A stretch of DNA of 64,000 nucleotides. It comes from Leclercia adecarboxylata. GTDB taxonomy: Bacteria; Pseudomonadota; Gammaproteobacteria; Enterobacterales; Enterobacteriaceae. The DNA lies in NCBI GenBank assembly GCA_002360945.1, contig DERO01000049.1, forward strand, positions 24,981 through 88,980, in the 5' to 3' direction. Each line of letters opens with the position of its first letter. The first letter of the stretch is position 1. Of the stretch, positions 1-8,192 are shown in pieces. Under the pieces are notes generated by a model, which saw only the letters and a program-made list of their open reading frames with translations, made no database searches and was not told the DNA's origin. Position numbers and translations under genes: made by a program.

Positions 1-341
1 TAATGCGCCCGGCTGTGGTTATCCTTGCGATACGCGCCAGGCGGCTGGTTGAAGGTGCGGGTAAAGACGCGGGTAAAGGTCTGCTGGGAGTCAAAGCCGT
101 AGCGCAGACAAATATCGTAGACCTTTTCGTCCGACTCCAGCAGATCCCGCGCCGCCAGCTTAAGCTTACGTTCACGAATATAGCGCCCCAGACTCTCGCC
201 TTTATACTGCATAAACAGCCGCTGCAGGTGCCATTTGGAATAGCCCGCGTGGCGGGCGATATCCTCGATCCGCAACGGCTGATGAAGGTTGTCGTCGATC
301 CACTCGACAATGGTGTCGATAACCTGAGCGGAAATAGTCAT
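1..341 (-). CDS. ramA: RamA, AraC/XylS-family multidrug-resistance activator (stop codon cut by window edge)
   Basis: The protein is 113 residues and opens with MTISAQVIDTIVEWIDDNL. It consists almost entirely of the double helix-turn-helix of the MarA/SoxS/Rob/RamA group, with the family segments HAGYSKWHLQR (first recognition helix) and FDSQQTFTRVF (second). It ends RAH, and only the first two bases of the stop codon lie inside the window. In Klebsiella, Enterobacter and Salmonella, RamA binds marboxes and raises acrAB-tolC expression while lowering porin levels. It lies 32 bp downstream of romA, so it is probably transcribed with romA from the RamR-controlled promoter. The start is ATG, and the upstream stretch is GA-rich. 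Identity is close to certain. Confidence 0.95.
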   Translation of the reverse strand, partial: MTISAQVIDTIVEWIDDNLHQPLRIEDIARHAGYSKWHLQRLFMQYKGESLGRYIRERKLKLAARDLLESDEKVYDICLRYGFDSQQTFTRVFTRTFNQPPGAYRKDNHSRAH

Positions 342-373
342 GCTGCTCTCCCCCTCTGCTCTTCGATTAAACA

Positions 374-1477
374 TTATTCCCACCACGCGTGAAATTGTTG
401 CGTGGCATCATCCACTCTGACCGGCTCACCGAGCTCCGGCGTCAGCAGGCGATACGGCTTATCCTTGCTGGCCTCTGAAAGCTTGATCAGCGGGTCGTTC
501 CAGGTGTGTTTTGCCAGTACGAAGCGGCCGGAGTGGCCCGGCACCACCGCCCTGGCATTGAGATCCGCGGCGGCCTGAGCCGTTTCGGCAGGCTGCATGT
601 GGATGTACTTCCAGTCCTGGTCATACTGCCCGTTCTCCATGATCGCCAGATCGACGCTGCCGAACCGCTCGCCGATGGCGCTAAAGTGCGGGCCGTAACC
701 GGAATCCCCGCTGTAGAACACCTTCTGCTGCGGGGTGACAAACATAAAGCTGCCCCACAGTGTCTGGTTGCGCTTCAGCCCGCGTCCGGAGAAGTGGCGT
801 GCCGGCAGGACGTGCACGATCAGCTCATCGCTGATGCGCACCGACCGATCCCAGTCACGTTCCTCAATGATGGCCGGATCCATGCCCCAGTAGCGCAGGT
901 GTGACCCGACCCCAAGCGGCGTGACCACACGCTTCACTTTCGGCATCAGCGCCTTGATGGTGGCGTAATCGAGATGATCGTAGTGATCGTGCGAAATAAT
1001 CAGCAGATCGATGTCGGGCATCTCGTCGGCGTGCCAGGGGTACTCCCCGGCAAAGGCTTTGTTGAGAAAGGAGAACGGCGCGGCGTAACTGCTGAATACC
1101 GGGTCGATCAGAATACGTTTGCCCGCCAGCTGCAGATACCATGAGGAGTGGCCGAGCCAGACCAGGGTGTCCTGATCCAGCGGCAGCTGTGCCAGATCGG
1201 TTTTCACCAGCGGCAGCGGCTGAGCCGGACGCGCGTTTTCACGCTTCGTCACCAGAAAATCCCACCATGCCGCCAGCATGTTCTTGTTGCCGGTAAATCC
1301 CGGCGTCGGCAGGGTGTTATGGAACTGGCCGTCGCGATACTGCGGCGACGCGGCGAACTCACTCAGCTGCTCACCCTGTGGCGGCTGGCCGAATCCGGCA
1401 TTCAGTACAAACGGCAGGCTCGCCGCGGATGCAATAATCATCACTACCACCAGGCTAATAATAAAACGCTTTTTCAT
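374..1477 (-). CDS. romA: RomA, metallo-beta-lactamase-fold hydrolase
   Basis: The protein is 367 residues. An N-terminal hydrophobic segment (MKKRFIISLVVVMII) suggests a signal or membrane anchor. The metallo-beta-lactamase fold carries the zinc motif ISHDHYDHLD near residue 160, and a later GDSGYGPHF and PGHSGRF supply further metal ligands, as in UlaG/NAPE-PLD-like hydrolases. RomA is known as the gene co-transcribed with ramA and was first noted for reducing outer-membrane proteins; its substrate is not established. I chose the ATG at 1477 rather than the upstream in-frame TTG at 1522 because the hydrophobic leader starts there. The RamR operator lies about 55 bp upstream. Confidence 0.9.
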   Translation of the reverse strand: MKKRFIISLVVVMIIASAASLPFVLNAGFGQPPQGEQLSEFAASPQYRDGQFHNTLPTPGFTGNKNMLAAWWDFLVTKRENARPAQPLPLVKTDLAQLPLDQDTLVWLGHSSWYLQLAGKRILIDPVFSSYAAPFSFLNKAFAGEYPWHADEMPDIDLLIISHDHYDHLDYATIKALMPKVKRVVTPLGVGSHLRYWGMDPAIIEERDWDRSVRISDELIVHVLPARHFSGRGLKRNQTLWGSFMFVTPQQKVFYSGDSGYGPHFSAIGERFGSVDLAIMENGQYDQDWKYIHMQPAETAQAAADLNARAVVPGHSGRFVLAKHTWNDPLIKLSEASKDKPYRLLTPELGEPVRVDDATQQFHAWWE

Positions 1478-1531
1478 ATCCCGACCCGAATTCGCGCCCC
1501 ATCCGATGGCCTGCGCGGGCAAAACTTGATT

Positions 1532-1551
1532 ATGAGTGAGTAAGCACTCAT
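1532..1551. promoter_or_regulatory. RamR operator between romA and ramR
   Basis: The 20-bp element reads ATGAGTG, six bases, CACTCAT. It is a perfect 7-bp inverted repeat that matches the known RamR palindrome TGAGTG-N6-CACTCA. It lies upstream of romA-ramA and 116 bp before ramR, so RamR bound here would repress romA-ramA and could autoregulate. Mutations in this site or in ramR are a known route to RamA overproduction. Here the palindrome is intact. Confidence 0.88.
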
Positions 1552-1667
1552 TATAGGAGTGAAGTGAAAGTCGTCAAGGCGTTTTAAGATCTTTGACATT
1601 CCACGTTGCAGCCCCGCAAAGGGCATGATTCAATCAGGGTTTTTGCACATTAACTGGAGGAAATGCA

Positions 1668-2258
1668 GTGGCTCGTCCGAAAAGTGAAGATAAAAAACTG
1701 GCGTTGCTGGACGCGGCAACCACCGCTTTTGCCCAGTCGGGCATTGCGGCCTCTACCGCGTTAATCGCCCGCAGCGCAGGGGTGGCTGAAGGCACCCTGT
1801 TTCGCTATTTCGCCACCAAAGACGATCTGCTCAACGCCCTCTACCTGCATCTGAAACAGGATCTGTGCCAGACCATGCTGGCGAATATGGATCGTGCCCT
1901 CACCCAGCCGAAAGAGCATACCCGCAATATCTGGAACAGCTACGTTGACTGGGGGATCCGCAATCCGGTGGCCCATGGCGCCATCCGTCAGCTCGGCGTG
2001 AGCGAGAAGATTAACGCCGAAACCGAACAGGCGGTGCACGAGATGTTCCCGGAGTTGCACGAACTCTGTCGTCGCCATATCCGCCCGGTCTTTATGTCTG
2101 AGGAGTTTCGTCTGTTTGGCGATGCAATGTTCCTGTCTTTGGCAGAGACGACCATGTCCTTCGCCACCCGCGAACCGGCGCGCGCCGCTGAATTCAAGGC
2201 GCTGGGCTTTGAAGCCATGTGGCGTGCGCTGGCGGAAGAGGATAACCATGGACAGTAA
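1668..2258 (+). CDS. ramR: RamR, TetR-family repressor of romA-ramA
   Basis: The protein is 196 residues. The TetR helix-turn-helix occupies about residues 8-55 ([30 protein letters not shown]), followed by the all-helical ligand domain in which RamR binds bile acids, dyes and drugs. It is divergent from romA, with the operator in between. The start ATG at 1668 is preceded by a strong GGAGGA-type ribosome site. The reading frame is uninterrupted, so nothing suggests the inactivating lesions often seen in resistant isolates. The gene overlaps the following yjbR by 11 bp. Confidence 0.94.
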   Translation: MARPKSEDKKLALLDAATTAFAQSGIAASTALIARSAGVAEGTLFRYFATKDDLLNALYLHLKQDLCQTMLANMDRALTQPKEHTRNIWNSYVDWGIRNPVAHGAIRQLGVSEKINAETEQAVHEMFPELHELCRRHIRPVFMSEEFRLFGDAMFLSLAETTMSFATREPARAAEFKALGFEAMWRALAEEDNHGQ

Positions 2259-2619
2259 AACGCTCGCGGCCCGCGCTAAACAGGTAGCGCTGGATCTGCC
2301 CTTTACCGAGCACTGCTGGCCGTTTGGCCCGGAGTACGACGTGTTTAAAGTGGGCGGCAAGATTTTTATGCTGATGGGCGTGGCGCACGGGCGTCAGCAC
2401 GTCAGCCTGAAGTCCGATCCACAAAAATCGCTGCTCAACCAGCAGATCTACCGGGGGATCGAGCCCGGCTACCATCTGAATAAAAAGCACTGGATCTCGA
2501 TTTACGCGGCGGAGGATATCACCCCCGAGCTGATCGCCGATCTGGTTAACGATTCGTGGCATCTGGTGGTGGATAAGCTGCCGAAAAAAGAGCAAAAAAA
2601 ATTACGCCCCGGCGGTTAA
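2248..2619 (+). CDS. MmcQ/YjbR-family protein
   Basis: This 123-residue cytosolic protein of the MmcQ/YjbR family begins [21 protein letters not shown]. It carries the family features [18 protein letters not shown], a SLKSDPQ segment and a C-terminal [16 protein letters not shown]. The fold is CyaY-like alpha/beta and has been proposed to bind DNA, but no biochemical role is established. The start at 2248 overlaps the end of ramR by 11 bp, so the two are probably translationally coupled. The same pairing occurs in Klebsiella and Enterobacter. Confidence 0.85.
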   Translation: MDSKTLAARAKQVALDLPFTEHCWPFGPEYDVFKVGGKIFMLMGVAHGRQHVSLKSDPQKSLLNQQIYRGIEPGYHLNKKHWISIYAAEDITPELIADLVNDSWHLVVDKLPKKEQKKLRPGG

Positions 2620-2634
2620 GCGCCCGGAATGCCC

Positions 2635-2663
2635 TTACCTTTGTGATCTTCCCTTTGTATTAT
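2635..2663 (+). promoter_or_regulatory. Predicted sigma-70 promoter for nfsB
   Basis: A -10 hexamer TATTAT (2658-2663) follows a weak -35 TTACCT (2635-2640) at a 17-bp spacing. Transcription would begin near 2670, about 25 bp before the nfsB ATG, which has an AGGAG ribosome site. The -35 is poor, in keeping with a gene that in E. coli is helped by MarA/SoxS-type activators, although I could not pick out a convincing marbox. Confidence 0.4.
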
Positions 2664-2695
2664 TTTCCCTTTTGCACTGAACCCCAGGAGTAGTA

Positions 2696-3349
2696 ATGGA
2701 TATCATCTCAGTTGCCTTGAAGCGCCACTCTACGAAGGCCTTTGATTCGAGCAAAAAACTGACTGCCGACCAGGCGGAACAGCTCAAAACCCTGCTGCAG
2801 TACAGCCCGTCCAGCACCAACTCGCAGCCGTGGCACTTTATCGTTGCCAGCACCGAGGAAGGCAAAGCGCGCGTGGCGAAATCCGCAGCCGGTGGCTTTG
2901 TCTTTAACGAACGCAAAATGCTGGATGCCTCTCACGTGGTGGTGTTCTGCGCTAAAACCGCAATGGACGATGCCTGGCTTACCCGCGTCGTGGATCAGGA
3001 AGAGGCCGATGGCCGTTTCAACACCCCGGAAGCGAAAGCCGCCAACCACAAGGGCCGCACCTTCTTCGCCGATATGCACCGTGTCGATCTGAAAGATGAC
3101 GATCAGTGGATGGCAAAACAGGTTTACCTGAACGTCGGCAACTTCCTGCTGGGCGTGGGCGCCATGGGCCTGGACGCGGTGCCAATTGAAGGCTTCGACG
3201 CGGCTGTCCTCGACGAAGAGTTTGGTCTGAAAGAGAAAGGCTTCACCAGCCTGGTGGTGGTGCCGGTTGGGCATCACAGCGTGGAAGATTTCAACGCCAC
3301 GCTGCCGAAATCCCGCCTGCCGCTGAGCACGATTGTGACTGAGTGCTAA
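2696..3349 (+). CDS. nfsB: Oxygen-insensitive NAD(P)H nitroreductase NfsB
   Basis: This 217-residue flavoenzyme matches E. coli NfsB and the classical Enterobacter cloacae nitroreductase along its whole length. It has the [17 protein letters not shown] start, the FMN-binding RHSTKAF region, the [14 protein letters not shown] loop, and C-terminal [17 protein letters not shown]. It is a cytosolic FMN homodimer that reduces nitroaromatics and quinones using either NADH or NADPH, and it is the usual route of nitrofuran activation. The frame is intact. The gene is monocistronic, with a terminator directly after it. Confidence 0.95.
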   Translation: MDIISVALKRHSTKAFDSSKKLTADQAEQLKTLLQYSPSSTNSQPWHFIVASTEEGKARVAKSAAGGFVFNERKMLDASHVVVFCAKTAMDDAWLTRVVDQEEADGRFNTPEAKAANHKGRTFFADMHRVDLKDDDQWMAKQVYLNVGNFLLGVGAMGLDAVPIEGFDAAVLDEEFGLKEKGFTSLVVVPVGHHSVEDFNATLPKSRLPLSTIVTEC

Positions 3350-3356
3350 TCCAAAT

Positions 3357-3385
3357 GGGCCGCAGATAGCGGCCCGTTACTTTTT
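3357..3385 (+). terminator. Rho-independent terminator of nfsB
   Basis: A 7-bp GC stem (GGGCCGC / GCGGCCC, loop AGATA) at 3357-3375 is followed by GTTAC and a run of five T. It overlaps the last codons of the convergent gene that ends at 3377. Confidence 0.8.
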
Positions 3386-3979
3386 GCTGATAACCAGCCT
3401 GCGATGCGGATGCACGTCACGATCGTATCCCCAGGCGAACGTAATCCAGCGCTCTTCCAGTTCAGCGTATGAATTAACCGGCGTTAAGTGCCACTCTTCC
3501 CCTGGCGTGCCGTCCGCCACGCTAATCTGATAATTCATGCTAAACGCCCAATCGATCATCCGTAGCCAAAAGCGCTGTCCATCGCCGGTTTGTTCGCTAT
3601 CTGACACAACAATGTTGTACTCGCTCAGGAGCCACTGGAGAAAGAATTGCGGAAAACCGCTGACCACGGGTTGATGTAAGGCACGCGGAGTACGCCAGAC
3701 CATCACCTGCGTGGCGGCCTCCTGCGGGAAAGTAATCTCTTTGTGAAATTCCAGCTTAACGGCATATGCCGTGTAAGGCTTCCCCTCATCAGTGGTCACG
3801 ATCCGATACTCGTCGCTATAGAGCGATTTTAAGAGACGGTAGCCCACAGGCAATACAAAACCCGGCAGATGAAAATCCGCAGTACCGTGCGCAAGAAAGG
3901 CTTCGGTATGTTCAACATTTCGGGAGACGAGTCCCAACTTGTGGCTGAAGTCAGCGGAATCCATTTCATTCAATGCCAT
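3377..3979 (-). CDS. Uncharacterised protein, third gene of a toxin-antitoxin operon
   Basis: I cannot assign this 200-residue soluble protein with confidence. It has no signal peptide or membrane segment. Distinct blocks are DFHLPGFVLPVGYRLLKSLY, TQVMVWRTP, a long block reading WLLSEYNIVVSDSEQTGDGQ then RFWLRMIDWAF, and a C-terminal WGYDRDVHPHRRLVISKK. The G...G-RFW layout in the middle faintly recalls the acetyl-CoA site region of GNAT-like phage proteins, but this is weak. It starts only 3 bp after the antitoxin stop and is last in a toxin-antitoxin-third gene order, so it is almost certainly co-transcribed. It might be an accessory chaperone, an immunity factor, or a phage-derived passenger. 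Confidence 0.7.
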   Translation of the reverse strand: MALNEMDSADFSHKLGLVSRNVEHTEAFLAHGTADFHLPGFVLPVGYRLLKSLYSDEYRIVTTDEGKPYTAYAVKLEFHKEITFPQEAATQVMVWRTPRALHQPVVSGFPQFFLQWLLSEYNIVVSDSEQTGDGQRFWLRMIDWAFSMNYQISVADGTPGEEWHLTPVNSYAELEERWITFAWGYDRDVHPHRRLVISKK

Positions 3980-3982
3980 AAT

Positions 3983-4270
3983 TCAGTAAAGCGTAATCTG
4001 CGGATGCTTAACGCCACACACCAGCGCATAGCGCGTTAAGGTATCCAGACTTGCCCGGGTAATATTGGCTTCCATTCGGGATACAGTTGGTGCGCTGACA
4101 CCCATTCGCTCCGCCACCTGAGCACGCGTAAGTCCAGCCTGCTTGCGCCACTGCGCCAGCATCTCACGCAGGCGTTCCTTACGTTCTTCTGCGTCAAAAG
4201 CAGCCTGCACGTCTGAATCGCTTAACAGCTCTGCTCTTAACGCATCCCAGTCAATAATCTTCTTGCTCAT
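3983..4270 (-). CDS. HigA-like antitoxin, XRE-type helix-turn-helix
   Basis: The protein is 95 residues. An N-terminal helical arm (DWDALRAELLSDSDVQAAFDAEERKERL, about residues 7-34) likely contacts the toxin. A Cro/C1 helix-turn-helix follows at about residues 45-75 (QAGLTRAQVAERMGVSAPTVSRMEA). This arrangement fits the HigA/RelB-XRE antitoxins that pair with Gp49-like toxins. The start overlaps the toxin end by 20 bp, and the third gene begins 3 bp after the stop. Binding to the upstream repeats would give the usual autoregulation by antitoxin and toxin complex. Confidence 0.85.
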   Translation of the reverse strand: MSKKIIDWDALRAELLSDSDVQAAFDAEERKERLREMLAQWRKQAGLTRAQVAERMGVSAPTVSRMEANITRASLDTLTRYALVCGVKHPQITLY

Positions 4271-4580
4271 CCAACATCTCCTGTTGTCGTTTCAGTGCCA
4301 GACGGATTTCAGCAGAAGGGGTTTTCTGCGTCTTCTTAATAAATACACGCAACAGATAAATTGTTTTTTCTCGCTGATAGACATAGATCCCGCGACTATG
4401 GATCAGACCGACGGTTCTTATTTCAAACAAACCCTGCGGCAATGGCTTGCTGTCGGGCTCCCGAAGTGCCGTTGGGTTAGCGCGTAATTTATCAAGTTGA
4501 CGAATCAGCTTCGCCTGTACGCCTGCAGGTAGCGAGAGGATCTCCTCTCTGACTGCCTGATGAACGATAAGTCTGAACAC
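4251..4580 (-). CDS. HigB-like toxin of the RelE/ParE superfamily (phage Gp49-like)
   Basis: The protein is 109 residues and opens FRLIVHQAVREEILSLPAGVQAKLIRQLDKL. The RelE/HigB core follows, with LFEIRTVGLIHSRGIYVYQREKTIYLLRVFIKKTQKTPSAEI; FEIR, R-Y and FxKKTQKTP are the family's conserved blocks. Such toxins act as ribosome-dependent mRNA endonucleases. The start is GTG with an AGGGA ribosome site about 9 bp upstream. The toxin-first order is typical of higBA loci. The frame is intact, so the locus could be functional. Confidence 0.85.
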   Translation of the reverse strand: MFRLIVHQAVREEILSLPAGVQAKLIRQLDKLRANPTALREPDSKPLPQGLFEIRTVGLIHSRGIYVYQREKTIYLLRVFIKKTQKTPSAEIRLALKRQQEMLDEQEDY

Positions 4581-4607
4581 GTTTTTTCATCCCTGAAGAT
4601 ATTAGCA

Positions 4608-4660
4608 TGTAAGGCAATTTGCATTAAAGGCTAATTTTACCTTTCGTGATTTACCTTACA
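4608..4660. promoter_or_regulatory. Inverted repeats upstream of the toxin-antitoxin operon
   Basis: TGTAAGG at 4608-4614 is repeated inverted as CCTTACA at 4654-4660, with further TTACCTT-like half sites between them (from about 4638). The area is AT-rich and lies just upstream of the toxin start, so it is a candidate operator-promoter for antitoxin autoregulation. I saw no strong sigma-70 hexamers. Confidence 0.35.
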
Positions 4661-4720
4661 CGCTTTATCCAGGCCAGAACGAAATCGCCTCTATTCCCTG
4701 AAAGCCCCTCGCAAAAAACC

Positions 4721-5755
4721 TTACTTCGCTCCGCTCCCCGCATGCCAGATCCTCTCCGCATAACGCCCTATCACCGCCAGCGATGCCGCCAGGATCAGGA
4801 AAAACAGCACTTTGTTCATCCCGTCCCAGAAGTATTCGAAATAGCGGGTATAGAGGTTGATTCCGAGAAACGTCAGGCCAAAACCGCGCAGCATGCCGTC
4901 ATCGGTTTTCAGGCTGATGTAAATACAGATCCCCGCCGCCACCGCGAACAGCAACGCCCACGGCAGCAGCGCCGCGCGGGTGGTGCCGTACCAATTGTCG
5001 ATATCGTCATTGCCAAAAATCGACAGGATCCACAGGGCAACAAACAGATATGTCAGCCCCATCGCTTTACTGGTGGTGTACAGATGGCGTTTACGCAGCA
5101 TCCCGCGCAGCCACCAGCAGAGCGCAAGTAAGGCACCCCCGAAGAAGATAAAGCGCACCGGATAACTCATTCCCAGCCAGTAGGCGCCCCAGCCGGACAT
5201 GTAGCCGGTCTCTGCGCCAAACCAGTTGCCGAGCGAGAGCAAAAAGAACAGCCACACCAGCCCCGAACGTCCGAAGAAGCCCACCAGTCCGTAAACGGCG
5301 CAGCCGAGCAGGAACAGCGGCGCTATGTGGCCGCTGCCGGTATCCAGCCGTTCACCCAGTTGCCAGAGGGCGATGGCGGTAAAAAACACCCCGAGGAACA
5401 AAATCGCCTCGGTGCTGTAGTGCCACTGCGTTTCCCGCCGCTGGCGGCTGAATCCCCACAGATAAAACAGCACTGCGGCCAGCGCAGGCAGTCCAATGCG
5501 GGCGATGGAAGAGAAGGCGAAGAACGCGATAATGCGCGCCATCAGTTCGCTGTCGGCAAACAGGCTGCCAATGGCGATGATGACGCAGGCGATTGCCGTC
5601 CAGAAGGCGTAGCGGCTGAGGCGCTGCCAGTCCATGGTGACACGTTTTAAGCTGCCAGCCAGACGCTGATGCTCGTCGGCGGTTAACGCGCCCTCCTGTT
5701 GCCACTCGGTGAGCGCCCGGCGCAGGAGGCGTTCCTGTTTGCGGGTAACCTTCAT
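4721..5755 (-). CDS. DUF2157-family inner-membrane protein
   Basis: The protein is about 344 residues. A soluble helical N-terminus (MKVTRKQERLLRRALTEWQQEGALTADEHQRL) has the DUF2157 signature. Eight to ten hydrophobic segments follow, for example ALLPWALLFAVAAGICIYIS and VLFFLILAASLAVIGRYA. Function is unknown. I chose the ATG at 5755, which overlaps the stop of the upstream XRE regulator in an ATGA junction, so the two are translationally coupled. Confidence 0.75.
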   Translation of the reverse strand: MKVTRKQERLLRRALTEWQQEGALTADEHQRLAGSLKRVTMDWQRLSRYAFWTAIACVIIAIGSLFADSELMARIIAFFAFSSIARIGLPALAAVLFYLWGFSRQRRETQWHYSTEAILFLGVFFTAIALWQLGERLDTGSGHIAPLFLLGCAVYGLVGFFGRSGLVWLFFLLSLGNWFGAETGYMSGWGAYWLGMSYPVRFIFFGGALLALCWWLRGMLRKRHLYTTSKAMGLTYLFVALWILSIFGNDDIDNWYGTTRAALLPWALLFAVAAGICIYISLKTDDGMLRGFGLTFLGINLYTRYFEYFWDGMNKVLFFLILAASLAVIGRYAERIWHAGSGAK

Positions 5756-6621
5756 GATGCCTGCTCCGCCAGCCACGCCAGCGCGCGCTCGCCCTCGTCA
5801 TCCACCGGGAGATAGACCAGCAGGCGCGAGCCGTTACGCGGGGCGGAGTACCAGTACATCTGCTGGAGATGAATATCCCCCAGCTCGGGATGGGTAAACA
5901 GCTTGAGCTGGTTTTCCACGCCGCGCACGTCGTTGCGCTGGTGCCACAGCGTTTTAAACTCCTCAGAGACGGCAAAGAAGCGTGCCAGTTTTGCCTCCCA
6001 CTGCGGATCGCCCCGGTGCTCGGCCATCGCCGCGCGGAAGTAGGAGACAAAAATCGCCAGCACATCATCACGTCTGCCAAGCCGGGCACGCCACGCCGGA
6101 TGGGTGAGATAGAGATAGATACAGTTGCGGTCCTCCGGCGGGATGTCGTTGAAGTCGACGCCCATCAGATGGCAGAAGCTGTCATTCCACGCCACGATAT
6201 CGAAATTCGGCTTCTGAATGCTGGCGGGTTTCGGCATCAGGGTATCCAGCAGACGGCGGGTGCCTTCGCTGATCCCCTCGCAGCAGACCGCCTGCGGCGC
6301 TTCGCCCGGCGGCAGGCCAGCCAGCACAAACAGGTGACGGGTTTCAGTCGGGGTACACTGCAGCGCTTTCGCCACCGCCGCCATTACCGCGCTCGACGGG
6401 TTGACGTCCCTGCCCTGCTCCAGCCAGGTGTACCAGGTGACGCCCACGTCGGCCAGCAGAGCCACCTCTTCCCGGCGCAGACCCGGGGTGCGGCGTCGGC
6501 CGCTGCGCGGTAAGCCGAGGCGCTGCGGATCGAGACTTTCTCGTCGCGCGCGTAAAAATGCGCCCAGCTGTTTACGGGTGTCATCCTGGAGTGAGGTGAC
6601 GGGTTCAGACATCAGCGCCAT
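5752..6621 (-). CDS. XRE/MmyB-type transcriptional regulator, divergent from an MFS exporter
   Basis: The protein is 289 residues. The helix-turn-helix lies at about residues 45-75 (TPGLRREEVALLADVGVTWYTWLEQGRDVNPS), and the MmyB-like ligand-binding domain occupies about 120-280 (NFDIVAWNDSFCHLMGVDF). Members of this family control adjacent oxidoreductase or exporter genes in response to hydrophobic ligands. An AGGGGG ribosome site lies 5 bp before the ATG at 6621; an alternative ATG is three codons in. It is transcribed away from the MFS gene across a 107-bp region containing a perfect palindrome, so repression of both is likely. Confidence 0.85.
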   Translation of the reverse strand: MALMSEPVTSLQDDTRKQLGAFLRARRESLDPQRLGLPRSGRRRTPGLRREEVALLADVGVTWYTWLEQGRDVNPSSAVMAAVAKALQCTPTETRHLFVLAGLPPGEAPQAVCCEGISEGTRRLLDTLMPKPASIQKPNFDIVAWNDSFCHLMGVDFNDIPPEDRNCIYLYLTHPAWRARLGRRDDVLAIFVSYFRAAMAEHRGDPQWEAKLARFFAVSEEFKTLWHQRNDVRGVENQLKLFTHPELGDIHLQQMYWYSAPRNGSRLLVYLPVDDEGERALAWLAEQAS

Positions 6622-6645
6622 AGTGCCCCCTGCATGGTAGTGCCA

Positions 6646-6671
6646 GTACCAGTATAAGCAAGAACTGGTAC
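6646..6671. promoter_or_regulatory. Palindromic operator candidate between XRE regulator and MFS gene
   Basis: GTACCAGT at 6646-6653 is mirrored by ACTGGTAC at 6664-6671 across a 10-bp spacer, a perfect 8-bp inverted repeat. An extra direct CAGTA/CCAGTA element sits at its left edge. Its central place between the two divergent genes makes it the obvious site for the XRE/MmyB regulator. Confidence 0.6.
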
Positions 6672-6728
6672 CCGTTTATCAGATGGTTGATGCTACGACG
6701 CTACGCTGTTTGACGCAATGGAGTCATC

Positions 6729-8165
6729 ATGAATACGTCAGTTGTTTCACCGGGCCGGGCAGGCCTGATATTGCTGTTAACCGGCCAGATGCTGCCGCTG
6801 ATTGATACCTCGATCACCAACGTGGCGCTGGACTCCATCACCCACTCGCTGCACGCCACCGCCACCGAGCTGGAGCTGATTGTCGCCCTGTACGGCGTGG
6901 CCTTTGCCGTCTGCCTCGCGCTCGGCAGCAAGCTGGGGGATAACCTCGGTCGCCGTCGCCTGTTTATGTGGGGCGTGGCGAGCTTTGGCCTGGCCTCGCT
7001 GCTGTGCGGCATGGCGGGCAATATCGAGCAGCTGCTGGCCGCGCGCATCGTTCAGGGCGCAGGCGCGGCACTGATCATGCCGCAAATTCTTGCCACCCTG
7101 CACGTCACCCTGAAAGGCACGGCGCACGCCAAAGCCATCAGCCTGTTTGGCGGCATCGGCGGGATCGCCTTTATCGTCGGGCAGATGGGCGGCGGCTGGC
7201 TGGTGTCGGCGGATATCGCCGGGCTGGGCTGGCGTAACGCCTTCTTTATCAACGTGCCGATCTGCCTGCTGGTGCTGGCCCTGAGCCGTCGCTACGTGCC
7301 GGAAACCCGCCGCGACACGCCGTCGCGCATTGACTGGCCGGGCACCGCCCTGCTGGCGGCGATCCTCTGCTGCCTGCTGTTCCCGATGGCGCTGGGGCCG
7401 CAGTGGCACTGGTCCTGGCCGCTGAAGGCCGCCCTGATCGCCATCATCCCGCTGGCGTATTTAATGGCGCTGAATGCGCGTAAAAAAGAGCGCCAGGGGG
7501 CTCACCCGCTGATCCCACCGCGTCTGATGCAGCTCGGCAGCATCCGCTTTGGCGTGCTGATTGCGCTGCTCTTCTTTAGCGTCTGGTCCGGGTTTATGTT
7601 CTGCATGGCGCTGACCATGCAGACCGGTCTGGGGATGGCCCCGTGGCAGTCCGGCAACAGCTTTATCGCCCTCGGCGTGACCTATTTCGTCTCGGCATGG
7701 TTTGCCCCGCGGCTGATTGCCCGCTACAGCACCGGCACGATTTTGCTAACCGGTCTGGCGATCCAGATAACCGGCCTGCTGGCGCTGATCGCCACTTTCC
7801 GCCTCTGGGGGCTGGAGAACACCGCCCTGACCCTCGCCCCGGCCACCGGGCTGGTGGGCTACGGCCAGGCGCTGATTGTGAACAGCTTCTACCGCATCGG
7901 GATGCGCGATATTCAGCCCGACGACGCCGGGGCCGCCAGCGCCATTCTCAGCACCCTGCAACAGGCGGCGCTCGGCCTCGGCCCGGCGATCTTCGGTGCA
8001 ATTTTGCTCCACGCCCTGCACAACCATCATGGGGATTACGCAGAGGCGATTAACGTCTTCCTGGTGGTGGAAACCCTGATGATGATCGTCCTGGCATTGG
8101 CCACCCTGCGGTTGCGCCATCGCCTGTGCCTGCCGGTGGTGAAGACCTGTCAGGCGGTAAAATAG
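6729..8165 (+). CDS. MFS drug-type exporter (DHA2-like, about 14 membrane segments)
   Basis: This 478-residue integral membrane protein opens GLILLLTGQMLPLIDTSITN, which contains the D-T-S-I-x-N motif of DHA2 transporters in segment 1. It then has the A-loop GSKLGDNLGRRRLF and the antiporter motif C-like stretch GGIGGIAFIVGQMGGGWL. SmvA/EmrB-like exporters that pump cationic biocides and dyes by proton exchange are the closest type, but the substrate cannot be read from the sequence. Control by the divergent XRE regulator is inferred. Confidence 0.85.
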   Translation: MNTSVVSPGRAGLILLLTGQMLPLIDTSITNVALDSITHSLHATATELELIVALYGVAFAVCLALGSKLGDNLGRRRLFMWGVASFGLASLLCGMAGNIEQLLAARIVQGAGAALIMPQILATLHVTLKGTAHAKAISLFGGIGGIAFIVGQMGGGWLVSADIAGLGWRNAFFINVPICLLVLALSRRYVPETRRDTPSRIDWPGTALLAAILCCLLFPMALGPQWHWSWPLKAALIAIIPLAYLMALNARKKERQGAHPLIPPRLMQLGSIRFGVLIALLFFSVWSGFMFCMALTMQTGLGMAPWQSGNSFIALGVTYFVSAWFAPRLIARYSTGTILLTGLAIQITGLLALIATFRLWGLENTALTLAPATGLVGYGQALIVNSFYRIGMRDIQPDDAGAASAILSTLQQAALGLGPAIFGAILLHALHNHHGDYAEAINVFLVVETLMMIVLALATLRLRHRLCLPVVKTCQAVK

Positions 8166-8192
8166 GGCTGGCGAATTTGCATAATAGATCCT

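Noticed and set aside
3..392. Plus-strand 129-codon open frame
   Set aside because: It is the antisense shadow of ramA, whose minus-strand translation is a full-length AraC-family protein.
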